DNA of 64,000 bases from Trichaptum fuscoviolaceum (lineage: Eukaryota; Basidiomycota; Agaricomycetes; Hymenochaetales; Trichaptaceae), in assembly GCA_910574455.1 (NCBI GenBank), contig CAJSYZ010000005.1, forward strand, positions 6,758,001 to 6,822,000, in the 5' to 3' direction. This document shows positions 13,301 to 24,364 of this stretch, in pieces (positions within the stretch are counted from its first letter, which is position 1; each line of letters starts with the position of its first letter). The notes under the pieces were generated by a model that saw only the letters and a program-made list of their open reading frames with translations, was not told the origin of the DNA and searched no databases. Both the position numbers and the translations under genes were made by a program.

Positions 13301-14665
13301 TGAGCTATTCTTTACACCATGATAGCTTGCGAGGGTTATTGTTTCTCCTTCATCCTCCCAAGGACTTAAGTTTTCATTGTCTTGCAATGAGATGCTGTGT
13401 CTAGTGTAGCTTGGCGTCAGCGAAGCTCATAATATGGTAACAAAGACGAGAGTGTCATCGTTGTAGGTAGAAGGAAATTTGATCCCGTTGTCGGAGCGTC
13501 ATGATCCGCTTCTTTAGCATGAACATTAGTAATCTAGTTGCCAGTGGATCAAACTATGAGCTTTAGCTGAGTCTAAATCAAGCTTCACACTTACCATTAC
13601 ATCGTGCATTCCAGAAATTGATCCCGTACGCATTGCAAGATTTCAAATTTAAACTCACAAATTGATCCCTCTCGAGTCTATCCCAGCCACCTCAAGTCCT
13701 CCATCCTCTTCACCAATGAAAGTGGATTCATCTGTGTTGCGAAGCGCCCTGGCAGGTCGCTTTGTCTTGTCGTCCCGCTTTGACGTAGCGGGTGAGTCTA
13801 TTATATCCGTTTCTTCACCAGAAAGGCTCTCGTTCTGTCCGGCAGGTGCGTGAAAGAAAATGTTGCTTGGAGTGGCGGCAGATCTCGACGTCTTTGCGGT
13901 CTGCACACGGGTGCGAAATGGAAGTTCACCTTTGGGATCTTCTTTCCTAGCCTTTTTTGCAGGCTTTCTGTTTGACGCATCCGTACTCGCCGCTTCATAT
14001 TGTGAGTCAAAGTAGTCAACCTCCAAGCTTCGAAAACATCTGAAAATGTATAGGCAGTATAACTCACCAATGTCTAAGTCTTCGTTGTATTCAACTTCAC
14101 AACCCGACACGTCTTTAACATCGTTCTTCGAGCCTGCTTACGCCAGTTCAAAGCTATGTAATTACTGATCTGAGGTTGAAGACTTACTACTAGCTTCGCC
14201 CTTCGGCTTCCTACATCCACGTTTTCCAGCGAGTTTAGGCACTGTTGAGCCCATCTGGGTGCGTGTCTCAAGAGCCTTCGACAAATTGTTTTCAATTTCT
14301 ACGGTCTCTAGCATCGCTGCTTCTTGGTTTTCTGCTGCAGTCACCTTCTTTCGTACCTTGTCAGCTGCCTCTTGTTCTTTTGCTGCCCGTTTCTGCTCCG
14401 CAGCGAGTTTTTTCCTCTCTTTCGCGACCGCAACTTGCTGGGCCGCAGCTCTGCGGAAAGCTGCCCGTTCTTCCTTCTGTTTTTCCTTCTCCTCCTTCTC
14501 CTTCAATGCCTCATCCCGCCTCGCTGCCTGCTGTACTTTCCTTTTGTCTTTTTCTTCCTTCTCCCGCAATATCTCCTCCTTTGTTCGTCTTGTTCTGAGT
14601 TGGTCAACTACTGCTCCGGGGTGCTGGTTATTGTTCTTAGCCCTCGTCTGTCTTCGAGTTGACAT
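10313..14665 (-). CDS. Plavaka accessory (ORF2-like) protein, coiled-coil N-terminus, acidic repeat tail
   Basis: Many small exons run from ATG 14665 to a stop at 10313; exact joints are not all resolved. Exon 1 (about 14665-14194) starts MSTRRQTRAKNNNQHPG and TRRTKEEILREKEEKD, then a long charged Lys/Glu/Ala coiled coil. Later exons contain PPGTQAGWTHILLPSLFRAV and TPWQNPDNEFISTLWGKVFD (about 11800-11650), WRKKLFEKAEHSVASF (11500s), KPIGALALAA (about 11190) and WYFTSALWQPHTDDYV (about 11010). This order is what I recall for the second protein encoded by basidiomycete Plavaka elements: WDxIFP-like box, WR.xFG-like box, GALALA box. The C-terminus ends in an Asp/Glu/Gly/Ala repeat tail of about 85 aa. 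The biochemical role is unknown. It is transcribed divergently from the transposase, so the two probably share the promoter region at 14.67-14.93 kb. Confidence 0.7.
10395..10612. repeat. Tandem GC-rich minisatellite encoding the acidic EDEGAD tail
   Basis: Repeated CCTCGTCCTCGTCCGCG-type units, roughly 15-18 bp each, cover about 220 bp. On the minus strand they encode EDEGADEDEGAD.. and variants with DEGAGADEDED. The opposite-strand frames give only Arg-Pro or Ser-Ala-Pro runs and are artefacts of the repeat. Confidence 0.9.
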
Positions 14666-14739
14666 TTTGTGCAGTGTTTTGAGACTTGGGTGATAATAAG
14701 ATGGATCGAAGGTGCTAGTTCAAGATCAGGGAGGCGGGG

Positions 14740-14925
14740 GCGTCTATCTTAGACAACTTGAAGTTGAAAATTTACGCCCACTCACTCACTGGCAGGCTGC
14801 CACAGTGTGTGACTTACTACTACTACTAGTAGTAGTACTAGTACTAGTACTCACTGGCACTCAGGCTGGCACTGCACTCAGGCTGGCAGCCTTACCGGCG
14901 TACTACCAGTAGTACTAGTAGTACT
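14740..14925. promoter_or_regulatory. Divergent intergenic repeat block between accessory gene and transposase
   Basis: This short spacer separates the start of the minus-strand accessory gene (14665) and the plus-strand transposase start (14926). It contains CACTCACTCACTGGCAGG, GGCTGCCACAGTG, two CACTCAGGCTGGCA units and the self-complementary run TACTACTACTAGTAGTAGTA (about 14815-14838, with a second block near 14900-14925). The same motifs recur at 19.0-19.4 and 21.9-23.1 kb. They are likely transposase-binding or promoter repeats of the element; that function is inferred. Confidence 0.6.
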
Positions 14926-17900
14926 ATGACTAATTTAAACTCAGGTTCAAGTTCACTCACTGCCAGCCTGCTGGCACTCAGCTGTGAGTCCCAATCATCG
15001 ACATGTACTACTGAAGGTTACATTGATGCCAGCGACACGGAAAAAGCAGACGATCCCCTTCATTTTCCACCAACTATTCGATGCACCTTGCCCAGCTGTA
15101 GTAGGACGTTCAAGAGTCAATCTGGAAGAGCAAGACATGAATATTCAGCTCATCCGATGTCATCCGTGGCAAGATCTACTGCCTGTGGTCACGACTACTA
15201 TGATCCTTCACCTATTCGACCCACACGAGCTCCAACTCCTCAACCTCTACCGAGGTCGTCCGAACTTCCAACAGAGGGTCATTTTGAGAGCGGCCCTGAC
15301 TCCTACGATTACGATATTTCCATGCTTACACAGGATATCTCGATGCTCAGTATAGGCCGAGACGAGCTGCTTCAAGACCTAGACAGACCTGATTCTCTGT
15401 CCCATTCTGGCACCGGAAGTGACAGTGGCCGTAGTGCATCCTCTGAAGATTTGGACTTCGACGTTGGAGATCATGAGGAGAGTGATGGTGACCTAAAGGT
15501 GTATCACAGATATATGAATGGTGCGCACCAAGTATATTGTCCTCGGTTTGATAGCACTCTGATGAAAAACATCGTGCAGCCACCCCGTGTGATGCGGAAG
15601 GAAACAACTTAGAAAACGACGAACCACCTGTTCCGCGAAATGAACCTGCACCAAATGACTGGTCTCCCTATTCGTGCCGAGCAGATTTTGAGCTCGCAGA
15701 CTTTCTTTATCGCGATGAGCAAATGTCTGCTGGTAATATAACAAAGCTTCTCGGAATCATGAAGGCTTACCAGCGAATTCAGTCTGTGAAGAACGCGAAA
15801 TCTGGCGGATATTCTGAGTTGGACGTAACTAAGCCCGACGATGACTCAGATCTGGATCCCACTAGTACGCTACTCGATGGAGACGCACAAAAGTTGTACA
15901 ATGTCATTGACGCTACGAGAGTTGGTGATGTGCCTTGGAAATCCTTTAGTAACTTCTACACGGACAACAATGGCCAAAAAGCGACAGACGAGAACACCGA
16001 GTCATGGAAGAGGAAAGGATATGATGTATGGTATCGGGATCCCTTGGAAGTGATCCGAAATTTGGTGGATAATACGGCTTTAGAAGGCGAATTCGACTAT
16101 GTCCCATTTCGTGAATATCAGCCAAAGGAGGAATCTGATGACATCAATGACAAAGAACGAGTGTTCAGAAATTACATGTCCGGAAATTTTGCTTGGGAAC
16201 AGGCTGTAGGTCATGACTCATGAACTCGCAGGAAACATACTGATTATCCTTGACTTAGAATAAGATCTACGCCGAAGATAAAGCAGTCCATGGATCTATG
16301 TTCGTTCCGGTGATCTTGGGGAGCGACAAGACAACAGTTTCCGTTGGAACTGGCAACAACGAATATTATCCGTTATATCTCTCAATAGGAAATGTATCAA
16401 ACAAGGCCCGGCGGTCCCAAAAGTTGAATACAGTCCAGCTTGTAGCATTTTTAGCAATACCAAAGAGTGTGTGTCAAAAACTGAGCCATTCAATTGTGTT
16501 TTGACGCTTTTTTGCAGCTGAGCGACAGTACGAAAAGTCAGATGACTTCCGTCGCTTTAGACATCAAATTTTTCATTCATCTATATCGAGAATCTTGAGT
16601 TCACTGAAGACCGCCATGTCCATAAACAATGAACAGACCATTCTCCGGTGCCCTGATGGTCACTTGCGTAGGTCGGTTCTCGGACTCGGCTCGTATATAG
16701 CCGATTATCCGGAACAGGTGAGTCTATGCGCAATATGCACTGGATGGTGCTGCAAGTAAGTACCATCCTTTCCAAAATCGCATAGGAGTCTGAGGAAATG
16801 GCTTACGGTGGCTATATAGATGCACAGCTCCCCACAAGGACCTAGATAATCCGGAGTTTGCATCAAATCCTCGAACAAAAGAGCTACACGAACGATTGAT
16901 AGAGCAGGTAAATGACAACAACTTAACCAGAGCAACAATTCGCAAAGAGTATGGGTTCCACCAAGATATCGTGGTATGTGCTCCAAATTCTCCATTGGAT
17001 GCGCTTCTAAGAACTATGTTTTCCCGTAGCCCTTCACCAATGACTTTCCGCGCGCAGATATATGCGATCTCATTTCTCCGGACCTATTGCACCAAATCAT
17101 CAAAGGTGTTTTCAAGGATCATCTTGTCGAGTGGATATGCCAGAGCTTGACCACAACAGAGCTGGATATTGTGGATAAAAGGTGCCATTCTCAAACAATT
17201 TGTATAATATGAATACTATTGCTGACCTCCGCGTAGAATCAGAGTCGCTGCTCCTTTTCCTGGACTACGTAGATTCCCCGAAGGCCGAGGCTTCAAGCAA
17301 TGGACAGGCAATGATTCAAAGGCACTTATGAAAGTATGTGATTTTTCCTTCTTGTTCGAGGCGGTCGTTTGCTGATATAGTAGTCGATGTAAACCGCTTA
17401 GGTGTATCTTCCGGCTATTGTGGGCATTGTGCAGGATGATATAATTCATGCATTGAGTGCATTTCTCGACTTCTGTTATCTTGTGCGTCGGTACACGATT
17501 ACAGCCTCAACACTTGATCAGATCAAAGCCTCTCTGGATTGCTTTCATCAATATCGGCAAATATTCATAGCTATGGGTATCCGGGACAACTTCTCACTAC
17601 CACGACAGCATGCCATGGTCCACTATCCTACAATGATTCCTCTGTTCGCTGCACCGAGTGGACTATGTTCATCGATCACAGAGAATAAGCACATTTACGC
17701 GGTCAAGGAAACATGGCGACGCTCAAACAAAAATGATCCCTTGGGTCAGATGATCACAGCAAACCAACGACTCAGTAAACTTATTGCATCAAGGGCAGAC
17801 TTCAAAAGGCGTGGAATGCTGGATGATACGTTAGCCGAGGCTTCGTGGAGAGCTTTGCGAGATGTTTTGCGCAAGAATATGTCGTCAGAGTCAGAGTCGG

Positions 17901-19034
17901 ATGACGCTGAGAGGGACCCTGATGCCAGTGGGGGAGAGCAGATGCAACAACGTGACGTATTAGTAGTAGGTGAAGCTGATGATACAGATGACTTCTTCGA
18001 TGCCATTGTGGGTATTCAAGAGCTCAACGAAATTGCAGATTTGGACGATTCCGAAAGTTTAATAGATGAGCCACAGCGTGGTGCGGTTCATGGCGTAGGA
18101 AATGCTGAACGCCAGCTCCGCTTGGGTGGCGGGAATGACCCTTTGAGCTTTACGTTAATGGCTTCGAAAAAACGTTAGTGAAACATCCTTTTGGTGCTGC
18201 AAATCCAACTTGTTTATTGTTATCCTTGCAGAGTCCAGTAAAGTGTACCCTAAACAGCTCGATGCTCTCGCGGCAATAGAAGGCTATCCAGAACTTCGAC
18301 AACTCCGACAACTCATCAAGAAACACTTATTCAACAAGTACGAAAGTTGTAACACCAACTCAAAGTGTTCTGCTACTACTAGTAGTAGCAGGCAAGCCAA
18401 ATTAAACTACAACGGATTTGAACACTATAAACTGGATATTAGCAATGACTTTTCAATTTTCCATTCAGCCACCGCGTTCTTTGCGTATCGTGGTGAATCG
18501 ATCCCTATAGAACAAGCAATGAGGGAGGTGATCAGGTCCAGTCCCTCTTGGCGCGGAAAACCTCGACGAGATGCAGTTCTTGTCCGAGGTGGTTCCCGCA
18601 AACAGGGGTTCGCAGGAATGAGAGTTGCCAGGGTTATACTTTTTTTCTCATTCACCGTTAAAGTGGAACGTCAGGAATGCGCTCTCGTCCAGTTTTTCAA
18701 GCGTGTTGGAGAATCGCCCGACCCGAAAACAAGAATGTGGATAGTTGAACCAGCATATGAGTTGGAGAGCTCTACCGCCTGTGTCGGACGCTGTCCCGGA
18801 GTGAATGACAGTGGCAGACATCACTATCACCGTGACTGCAAGGCTCCGAAGCTGTCTGTGATAGATATAGGGGACATCTTTCGTTTAGCTCACCTCCTTG
18901 GGGTCCCGAAGGGTGACGAATCTCCTCCGAAGTCATTGACACCTGAGGAATCCCTGGACTTTTACGATAGATTCTACGTTAACAGATTTGCTGACATGCA
19001 CATGCACGAAACATTGTACGAAACTAGACAATGA
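14926..19034 (+). CDS. Plavaka transposase, apparently intact
   Basis: Nine exons join without any stop or frameshift: 14926-15520, 15580-16205, 16259-16466, 16518-16755, 16820-16973, 17030-17181, 17237-17333, 17402-18173 and 18232-19034. Together they encode 1,214 aa. An N-terminal C2H2 finger is visible (C-x4-C-x12-H-x4-H, around CTLPSCSRTF). The conserved transposase core follows in family order: FELADFLYRDEQMSAG, DVPWKSF, VWYRDPLEV, FDYVPFREY, FVPVILGSDKTTVSV, EYYPLYLSIGN, the Cys-rich CAICTGWCCKCTAP, DFPRADICDLISPDLLHQII, PGLRRFPEGRGFKQWTG, FSLPRQHAMVHY and GLCSSITENKHIYAVKETWR. The last exon has the family's C-terminal domain with VLVRGGSRKQGF and YVNRFADMHMHE. The acidic patches suit a DDE enzyme, but I did not assign the triad. 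Intactness suggests a recently or currently active element. Confidence 0.92.
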
Positions 19035-19483
19035 TTACTACTAACTTGAAGTAAAGCTTTTCAATTAGCATACACAACCTTGAATGTACTATATTGAAAC
19101 TTACGAGTGAGGACTCGGATATGGCAATGAAACAAAAGGATGTACTAGACGAAACAGACCTTAGTACTACGTATGTAACGTAGTACTACACTGGCATTGC
19201 AGCATTGGCTCTTAAAGACTAGTAGTACCATGACACTGTTTTAACTTCAACTTCAAGTTATGGTGTTCTTGGCTTGCTTTCAAGTTGTACAGTATACTAC
19301 TAGTGGTACACTGGCAATGATATCATGGCAGTAGTATTTCATTCAGGTTGGTCAAGGCAATGTTATTATCAGCAAATCACAAAGCGACACAAGGAAAAAC
19401 TGTAGACACTAGCATAGCGCAAAGATTACATGGGAACTCCAAGTCATAGCTTCACCTCCGAGTCCAGCTCTGCCCCGCAACAG
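19035..19483. repeat. Repeat-rich spacer downstream of the transposase
   Basis: Contains TAGTACTACGTATGTAACGTAGTACTA (a palindrome near 19165-19190), ACACTGGCA, CTTCAACTTCAAGTTATGG and TACTACTAGTGGTACACTGGCAATG. These are the same motif families as in the other non-coding parts of the island. No coding signal was seen. It separates two convergent genes, so it must also hold two polyadenylation sites. Confidence 0.6.
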
Positions 19484-21893
19484 CTAGTTGTGGTGACTGT
19501 TTCTATTAGAAGACCTTTCTTCCTGCTTGCCATTAGGAAGATACATCGGTGTGCAAATATCCTCAGGCTTTCGGTTCATCACTTCGCTTAGATAATCGCG
19601 ATACTGTGAGTTGTAGATCTCTCCCGGTGATAAACTCGTCCTGGCAGTCGAAGCCCCGGCCGTAACCCTCGCTCCGGGTGGTATATCGTTACATATCTCG
19701 AGCACCGTTGCTATCAGTTGGTCTTGAAATTTATCATAGCGGGTACTATTGTGGGTATCCTTCAAGTCTACGTAAGCCGTGAACTTCTCAATAGAGTCAA
19801 GGACTGCGTCAGTCCTCTCCTCCCGAGCATGTATGATATCGTTCATTACGTAGCGGATTGAACGGGATAGCTGGTTACCCATGACTGTGTGGAAAAGATC
19901 CTCGTTGAGGACTATTTGCAACCACCTCTTGACGACTTTAAAACCATGTATCAACTCCCGCTGAATCCTTTCCAAACGACCGACATCTCGTAAGTCGAGT
20001 TTGTTCAAAAAATCAGCGAAAGAGGGATTAGGCCCCAAGGCCTTCAAGGTCCTTTTCATGTCTTCAACAGATTTGATGCGAAGGTCGTCGGCCATAACAA
20101 AGTTCGGCACTTCTTCACCGTTATGGAGTGCGCGGACCTTGTCCCAAAGTGTGAGCGCCAGTCTCCGTCCAATCTCCGAGTCTTTAAAGACTAGATGCTT
20201 GTGAACGTCAGGCTGAGGGCGTACCTGAGGCAATCCCCCAAACAGTTGGACCGCAGGCGTTACGAAAGTTCCTGGGTTGTCCACCGTCATTGAGTAGAGC
20301 CTTTCCTGTGCATTGGGCTTGAAATTAAACTGAAGAGCTGCCGATTGTTGGAGGAGTTTGTCAATTTCTACGATGAAATCGTAAAGTGCGTTGTAATGGA
20401 GCTGGAAATATGGTAGAAAGAACCGGAAAGCAGTTAATTTGTTCACCTGAGATGCGTCGAATGGCAGGTTTTGACGTTGCCGAGCTTCACGATTCAGGAT
20501 AAATTTGACATGTGGTGGGTCTTTTACCACAGTGTAGGATATTTCTTCCGGTTCCGGGGAACGACTCGAAGTCGGAGGTGGCAAGTAAACTCGAAGGTAT
20601 CGGTTAAAGTGTTCATGCATGACGACAGACAATGTCTTAAAGTTGGCGGCAAAGTAATTGAGAGTGCCGGGAACAGAATTATGTGAGTACTTGGTTTTCA
20701 GTATCTCCTCGCCAGTGAAATCAAGGACAATTGCACAGCCTTCCCGGAGGTAGGTCAGTAGATTATCTGTAAGCTTCCTCATTCTTACAGCGTCGCCTGC
20801 TTGCCGTGACTAACAAGGGTATGTTTTTAGATGTCACTCTTTTTAGAAATGTGATCATGTTACTTACCCCAGACATTTTGTCTTCCACGAGATCGATTGA
20901 CGCTGATACGTCATTTAAAGTATCTGCAACGTTCTTCTGGACTCCTTCCATCACGGCAAACCTCTTCTCCAAATCCGTAACTCGAGCCCTCAATTCATTG
21001 GAATCCTTTTTATGAAATTCCTCCCATTTTTTCAGCTTCTTGGTCAAGTCCTGCAGCTGCTTGACTCCTGCATTTGGATCGTATAAGGGCACGAGCTCAG
21101 AGGGGGTTGGCGAATGAGATGAACTCTTTGGGATCAAGTGAGCCGATTCGATGTTTTCTGTGCCAGTGAAGGGTTAGCTTTGGACACAGACTATATGATA
21201 GAAAAGGGAGGAAGAATGCGTTACCTTCGCTTGGATCGACGTTATCAACTTGAGAATCCGATACTCCAATTGCCGGCGAACTGCGCATAGATTTTTGGGC
21301 AGCAGACACTTTAGAACGCAAATCCGACAACATGTCATTTGGAGTACTACGTGGGCTGCGGCTGAATCGAGGAGTAGGTGAAGGGGTTGAAGGGTTGAGG
21401 ACGCTAATTTGAAGAACCCTCTTATTTGGAATAGTCGGATCGTTCTGCGCGACGTCCCGCCTCTGAGTCTCCCCTCGATAGCCATTGGTGCCAAAGTATG
21501 TTCCAAGTCCTTCACGCGGGTTATAACTGTTGTGTACGTGTTGTGCGCTGCCTCTATAGTCGCGGTTCGAGCCCGCAGGGTATGAAGAGCTGGTCCTGTC
21601 TTGGTATTGCCCACTGGCGCTGGTAAGGCTCGGCCCCGGAGTGCTCGTGAGACTGTGCTCATAAAGTCTCCGTTTATTACTTCTGTTCTTGCTGTGCCAG
21701 CCCTTCTGTGAATACGGCGGTGAATAGGAACGTTCACGGCCCTTCGAGTACCGATTACGACTGGAACGATGCTCCGACTCGGATTCGGATTCTTCGAAAT
21801 AATTGTCAGAACCGGCGAGGGGTCCGACTCAAACTCAGGCTCACCTTCACTTTTCGGGCTGCGCTGACGCTTCTTACTATTGTATGATGGCAT
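19484..21893 (-). CDS. Unrecognised transposon-island protein, coiled-coil middle
   Basis: The gene probably starts at ATG 21893 (MPSYNSKKRQRSPKSEGEPE) and ends at 19484. I do not recognise the protein. Visible parts are a basic N-terminal exon (21893 to about 21430), a middle exon around 21137-20870 with heptad-like LQDLTKKLKKWEEFHKKDS and ELRARVTDLEKRFAVMEGV (coiled coil), and a long uninterrupted last exon 20782-19484 (about 430 aa) starting near MRKLTDNLLTYLREG. The last exon looks globular and mixed alpha-helical, with no cysteine clusters, no nucleotide-binding motif and no HxD or DDE-type motif that I can point to. The joint between the coiled-coil exon (donor at 20872) and the last exon needs a non-consensus AAG acceptor, so the two could also be separate genes. 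It is convergent with the transposase. Confidence 0.6.
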
Positions 21894-23150
21894 AACTGCA
21901 AACTGGAGGAGTCTCAGGCTTGCCGTGAGTAGTGATGCCGAATATTAGTAATAGTAGTGGTAGTGGTAGTAGTGGTACTACCTCACGCGGAAGTTCGGTA
22001 GCGAGTAGTAGTACTAAGTAGTAGTAGCGAACTTGAAGCGGATCAGGCTCACGCTCGGCCTGAGGCTGTAGCCTGAGTGGTTCTAATCGGTAGAGCTACT
22101 ACTAGTAGTACTAGAAGTACAAGCTTGAAGATCTCAGTTAGTGGATGAAGTAGATCTAGAAGGCTGAAAGCTCACTCACCACCAGTGCCAGCAGTCTACA
22201 AGTAGGATGAAATTCAGGTGGACTTCAGGATGAGAGGGCTTCAAGCTGTTGATGTGTGAAGTTGAAGAACAAGCCTAAGTACTAGACTCGGGCACGACAC
22301 GTCGCTCAGGCTCACTGGGGTGCAACGTCAAGTTGTGGGCATGGGGTACTCAGGCTACTAAATTCGGAACTTGAACTTGAACTAGTTGAAAGTCCGACGG
22401 CTCGGAGTGGAAACGCTACTAGTACCTCAGGCTGCCACGTACTACTGCCGTGACTCCCGGGCCGTCGGAGTCGGACATCATGATCACTGCAACTCACTGG
22501 CAGGCTGAATGATCCGACTCGGAGTTGGCATTCAAGTTGCGCGCGCCGACAACTTCAACTTGAAATTGAACTTGAATGCCACTGGCATGCCAGTGATGTT
22601 TGGCGACTACTACTACCTACTATTAGTACTCACTGGCAGGGTACCGTACTACTACTAGCCACTGGCAGCTGAATGATCCAGTCTTAAGCAGCTTAAGCTT
22701 CCAGTTCTGTCCACTCAGACTGGCAAGTTGTCACAATCTCAACTTTACTACTACTACTAGTAGTAGTATACGGTTCGAGTCCGAGTTCGAGTCCGAGTCC
22801 GAGTCCGAGTCCGAGCCTGAGTTCAAGGCCGGACACCGGACCTGAGTGAGCTTGAAGGCTGGCCCAGCACTGGTGAGTGGCACTCAGGCTGTCCGGCCGG
22901 CGTGACGGCGGTACTTCAAAGTTCAAGTTCAAGTTCAAGTTCAAGTTCAAGTTGGAGCCTCAGGCTGAGTCGGAGTCGGGTCAGAGTTCAACTTGAAGTT
23001 GACTCGTCATCAATTCAAGAACTTCAAGTTGAAGCTGAGCCGAGCCTCCTCCGACTTGGACTCGGAGTCTCACAGGCTTCAAGTTACTACTGCTCTACGC
23101 CCCGACTCGTGAATGCCACCAACTAGAACTGAGGTTACTACTACAAGAGG
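21894..23150. repeat. Subterminal-type repeat block of the Plavaka island
   Basis: About 1.2 kb without genes and filled with short repeats. They include TACTACTACTAG/CTAGTAGTAGTA palindromes (21940-22160, 22605-22665, 22745-22770), CACTGGCAGG and its complement (22145-22690), GAGTCCGAGTCCGAG units (about 22775-22820) and six tandem GTTCAA hexamers (about 22915-22955). Many AACTTGAA/TTCAAGTT pairs can fold on each other. Density rises away from the genes, as expected of a subterminal region. A clear terminal inverted repeat was not found. Confidence 0.7.
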
Positions 23151-23625
23151 TAGTAGGCCTTTCGTTTCACTGTTGAGTTTGCTGTGTATACTCTCTTTTT
23201 TCTTCCGCCGCGCATCTGCCGACTCACTCACTCTGCCTGTCTCAGCATGCTCAAATTGTTCTATCGGTTTCAACGCCTTGCGCAGCTCACGTACGTCTGC
23301 ACGATACTTTTGTAGCTCCCTGTGGGTCGACGCGTTTCGGCTCGTTCGGCACGGCTCGTATGGAAACCCAGGGGGTAGGAGTTCGACCGCTTTTGCAGAG
23401 GACACGAAACCACTACCGTCTACGCAATTTACTGCGCCCACAGCAGGTGGTTGCCCCAAGTCTTGCCCCAGGCTTCTCTCGCAAATTTATCCCGACGCGT
23501 ATCCCCTTACCGACTAAAGCAATGGCGAGCACACTGGGGCGCATGCGCACACGTCTACCTCCACAGTTGACAACACGAATTCCTTCAGCAATTGGTGATG
23601 GTAGAGTGATTACATCCGTCACCAT
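23079..23625 (-). other. Weak minus-strand coding candidate
   Basis: Two overlapping open frames read MVTDVITLPSPIAEG.. (23625-23413) and, in another frame, RELQKYRADVRELRKALKPI (about 23330-23270), followed by a Glu/Lys-rich stretch. The second has coiled-coil character and could be a small exon of an element-borne gene. The first is not recognisable. No splice pattern joins them convincingly. Confidence 0.25.
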
Positions 23626-23630
23626 ATATC

Positions 23631-24240
23631 ATGAGTGAACCTTCTCCAATGGATAGAGCTACGCCAGAGAGCTCATCATCAGTGGTGGCTGATGAGTGCA
23701 GGACGTTAAAACTGGTTGCTGCACTTGCATCCGAGGTCTGTTCCTCCCAGGTTTTGAATCGCGAGACGCATCACCGACGTTTGGAATGTGCAAAGAGGCA
23801 AGTTACTGAACCGGCGCTCACAGGCACCAGGAGGGGATGTGCGTGCGGTAATCAGTGAGCGAAAGCTTCTACTGTACTTCTCGAGTAAGTTGTTCTTTTA
23901 TTTTTTGAATCATAATACTCACAGGCTTCTTCAGCTTTGGAGCATCGGCACGGGGAATGTCCATACGTTCTCCGAGAAAATCTGCATAAGATTTACGCCG
24001 AAAATTGTATTGTCTTTTTTCTTGGGCGTGGGGGATTGGACACATCCGTTCGCGTATGGAATCTGCAAATGGGTATGATTTTCTTCACATTCATTCATCC
24101 CCGACTCGTCAGTGACAACTTTTCAGTACGACTCCGACTTTCTTGTCACCGGAAGGAACGATGGCCGCATCAGCTTCTTCTCGTTTCATCGTTCCTCTTT
24201 TCCTCGACCATCTCCAGCTCAACAATAAGCGGCCACAGGA
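23631..24240 (+). pseudogene. WD40-repeat-like fragment, probably degenerate
   Basis: In one frame near 24020-24070 the sequence reads GGLDTSVRVWNLQMG, a classic WD40 blade end. After a possible intron (donor GTATGA near 24072, acceptor TTTTCAG near 24127) it reads YDSDFLVTGRNDGRISFFS, another blade-like segment. Upstream text (GGDVRAV near 23835) could be part of a further blade. Frames change and a stop follows the second blade, so no complete protein can be assembled. I therefore call it a fragment of a WD40, possibly F-box/WD40, gene. Identification rests on two short motifs only. Confidence 0.35.
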
Positions 24241-24364
24241 CTTGCACTGAGCAGTCAGGGGACGAGTCTCTATCCCTACCGTCTACACTCACCTCAGGGA
24301 TCCCTGCTCAATCGACATCTAAGCCTAAGTTCGCCTGGCCTGAGCGGCGAAAGAGCCCAAAAAC

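Larger units (their letters stand above)
10313..23150. mobile_element. Plavaka-type (CMC/EnSpm-like) transposon island
   Basis: Three multi-exon genes (accessory protein on minus, transposase on plus, unrecognised protein on minus) are separated and followed by non-coding DNA with shared subterminal-type motifs: CACTGGCA/TGCCAGTG, TTCAAGTT/AACTTGAA and TACTACTAGTAGTA. Dense subterminal repeats are typical of CMC elements. Plavaka elements are a basidiomycete branch of that superfamily and usually carry a transposase plus an accessory gene. I could not identify a matching pair of terminal inverted repeats or a target duplication. The outer limits given are only the limits of element-like content, and the third gene may belong to a second, overlapping element. 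Confidence 0.75.

Noticed and set aside
14245..14693. Long plus-strand frames opposite the accessory gene (Ser/Phe/Leu-rich)
   Set aside because: Antisense of the Lys/Glu/Ala coiled-coil exon; composition is the mirror image of the real gene.
22693..22950. Minus-strand frame with NLNLNLNLNF
   Set aside because: Product of tandem GTTCAA hexamers in non-coding repeat DNA.
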